The position numbers and the translations under genes were made by a program. This document shows, piece after piece, positions 5,984 through 6,380 of a DNA stretch of 6,380 bases. The first letter of the stretch is position 1. Every line of letters starts with the position of its first letter. Origin of the DNA: Clostridium sp. CAG:1013 (GTDB taxonomy: Bacteria > Bacillota > Clostridia > Oscillospirales > Acutalibacteraceae); NCBI GenBank assembly GCA_000432995.1, contig HF972586.1, forward strand, positions 1-6,380. The letters are read 5' to 3'. The notes below the pieces were generated by a model that worked only from the letters and a program-made list of their open reading frames with translations, did no database searches and was not told the DNA's origin.

Positions 5984-6010
5984 TTTTTCCTGTTGCAAAA
6001 TCAGGGGAAA
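5984..6010 (+). other. Inverted repeat spanning the -35 of the T-box promoter
   Basis: TTTTTCCTG (5984-5992) can pair with CAGGGGAAA (6002-6010) over nine positions (two G-U pairs in RNA), leaving the loop TTGCAAAAT (5993-6001) that contains the -35 hexamer. It begins 2 bases after the mgsA stop. The + strand lacks a T run after the stem, so it is a poor terminator. It could be an operator or a 3' end-protecting hairpin for mgsA mRNA. Confidence 0.5.
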
Positions 6011-6021
6011 TTGAGTATAAT
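5993..6021 (+). promoter_or_regulatory. Sigma-A type promoter of the T-box leader
   Basis: A perfect -10 box TATAAT (6016-6021) lies exactly 17 bases after TTGCAA (5993-5998, four of six matches to TTGACA). Transcription would start near 6027-6030, immediately before the base of T-box stem I. This gives the downstream amino-acid-related gene its own promoter after mgsA. Confidence 0.85.
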
Positions 6022-6027
6022 TTAGAA

Positions 6028-6263
6028 TTGTCCGGCGATAACGCGGGATGAGTACTCCGGAACGCCCGGCAGAGAATGGGGGCGCCCTTTGGGCGCTGCG
6101 AGCCCCCTGGGAGCTGAACGGAGGAAAGACGCCCGCCAGCTGTAAATAAGATAGAAACTGTAAGGAAAGCGAGATACGCTTTTGAATCAGGGTGGCACCA
6201 CGGAGAGACCTTCGTCCCTGGCACGGCCTTAGTTGGCCGCGTCCTCAGGACGGGGTCTTTTTT
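6028..6263 (+). promoter_or_regulatory. T-box riboswitch (tRNA-sensing leader), specifier probably arginine AGA
   Basis: T-box leaders bind a specific uncharged tRNA and then avoid termination, turning on aminoacyl-tRNA synthetase, biosynthesis or transport genes. Stem I runs from CGGC/GCTG (6033-6036 with 6139-6142) through GATAA (6037-6041, kink-turn position) and GCGGG/CCCGC (6043-6047 with 6132-6136). The specifier loop has AGTA (6051-6054) opposite GAA (6124-6126), bounded by CTCCG/CGGAG (6055-6059 with 6119-6123). The distal part has AGAGAA (6071-6076), the hairpin GCGCCC/GGGCGC and TGCGAG (6097-6102). Stem III is AAAGCG/CGCTTT (6166-6171 with 6177-6182). The T-box sequence AGGGTGGCACCACGG is at 6189-6203, with CGTCCCT (6213-6219) completing the antiterminator. 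The bases after GAA are AGA (Arg). The TGGC bulge predicts a tRNA with discriminator G, which suits tRNA-Arg(UCU), but Asp (GAC, one base on) also has G. The regulated gene is outside the window. Confidence 0.94.
6206..6263 (+). terminator. Intrinsic terminator of the T-box leader
   Basis: GACCTTCGTCCCTG (6207-6220) pairs with CAGGACGGGGTC (6246-6257) with two single-base bulges, enclosing an inner hairpin CGGCC/GGCCG (6224-6228 with 6235-6239), followed by six T (6258-6263). The 5' arm shares CGTCCCTG with the antiterminator, which makes the two folds mutually exclusive, as expected for T-box control. Confidence 0.93.
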
Positions 6264-6266
6264 GCA

Positions 6267-6380
6267 GCGTGACACGACTGCCTGGGCACTGTATGGCGCG
6301 GACGCGAGCTGCCGTCCAGCACAGGCGCGGTGAAGCCGCTGCCCCAATAGCGCGATACGACTGCCCAGGCATTGTGCGGC
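6267..6380. repeat. Degenerate repeat region after the T-box terminator
   Basis: A 31-base segment (6267-6297) recurs as 6350-6380, 83 bases downstream, with 24 of 31 identical positions; all seven differences are transitions. Between them CTGCC recurs at 6278, 6309, 6339 and 6361, each followed by a variable part ending near GCGCGR or GCGGC, suggesting decayed tandem units. The second copy reaches the window edge, so the array may continue. No gene with a ribosome binding site is seen in these bases. Confidence 0.55.

Noticed and set aside
5968..5988. ATCC/GGAT hairpin followed by TTTTT as the mgsA terminator.
   Set aside because: Only four base pairs, partly inside the coding end, and the T run is separated from the stem by four bases; too weak to call.
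5838..6347. A 169-codon minus-strand open frame across mgsA and the T-box.
   Set aside because: It overlaps the conserved T-box and its terminator, has no ribosome binding site I can see and no recognisable domain.
6293..6380. ATG at 6293 followed by an open + frame to the window edge, as a possible T-box target gene.
   Set aside because: No Shine-Dalgarno precedes it and the translation is repeat-derived and Arg/Ala-rich, with no resemblance to a synthetase or amino acid gene.

Overview
The window looks like chromosomal DNA from a moderately GC-rich member of the Clostridia, most likely an Oscillospiraceae-type (Flavonifractor/Oscillibacter-like) gut Firmicute. The basis is the mreBCD-mrdA gene order, strong AGGAGG-type ribosome binding sites, sigma-A-like promoters, a T-box leader and the wording of the MreC, MreD, PBP2 and MgsA proteins. 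The placement is inference from protein character and gene order, not from a marker gene. All genes are on the + strand.

Layout. Positions 1-542 hold the 3' half of mreB, the actin-like elongation scaffold. A 201-base spacer (543-743) follows and is unusually rich in RNA hairpins, including a nearly perfect 40-base one at 666-705. mreC (744-1634, TTG start) and mreD (1631-2155) overlap by ATGA. mrdA/PBP2 (2211-4613, TTG start) encodes the elongation transpeptidase and carries a long low-complexity C-terminal tail. An AT-rich gap (4614-4767) holds a strong extended -10 promoter just upstream of a minD-like ATPase gene (4768-5505). mgsA (methylglyoxal synthase, 5581-5982) comes next. After mgsA there is another good promoter (5993-6021) and a complete T-box riboswitch with terminator (about 6028-6263), with arginine the most likely specifier. 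The gene it controls lies beyond the window. The last 117 bases contain no credible gene but carry a degenerate repeat.

How it works together. MreB, MreC, MreD and PBP2 form the core of the elongasome, which inserts side-wall peptidoglycan. In many Clostridia this cluster continues minC-minD-minE-rodA-mgsA. Here only a minD-like gene and mgsA remain at those positions. The MinD-like protein stops where the linker to the membrane-targeting helix normally begins. This is the most interesting biological anomaly: a ParA/MinD-type ATPase placed with the elongasome but without its usual partners or membrane anchor. The other notable items are RNA-level: the mreB-mreC spacer hairpins, a hairpin that buries the mrdA Shine-Dalgarno, and the T-box. 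I found no transposons, CRISPR arrays, tRNA or rRNA genes.
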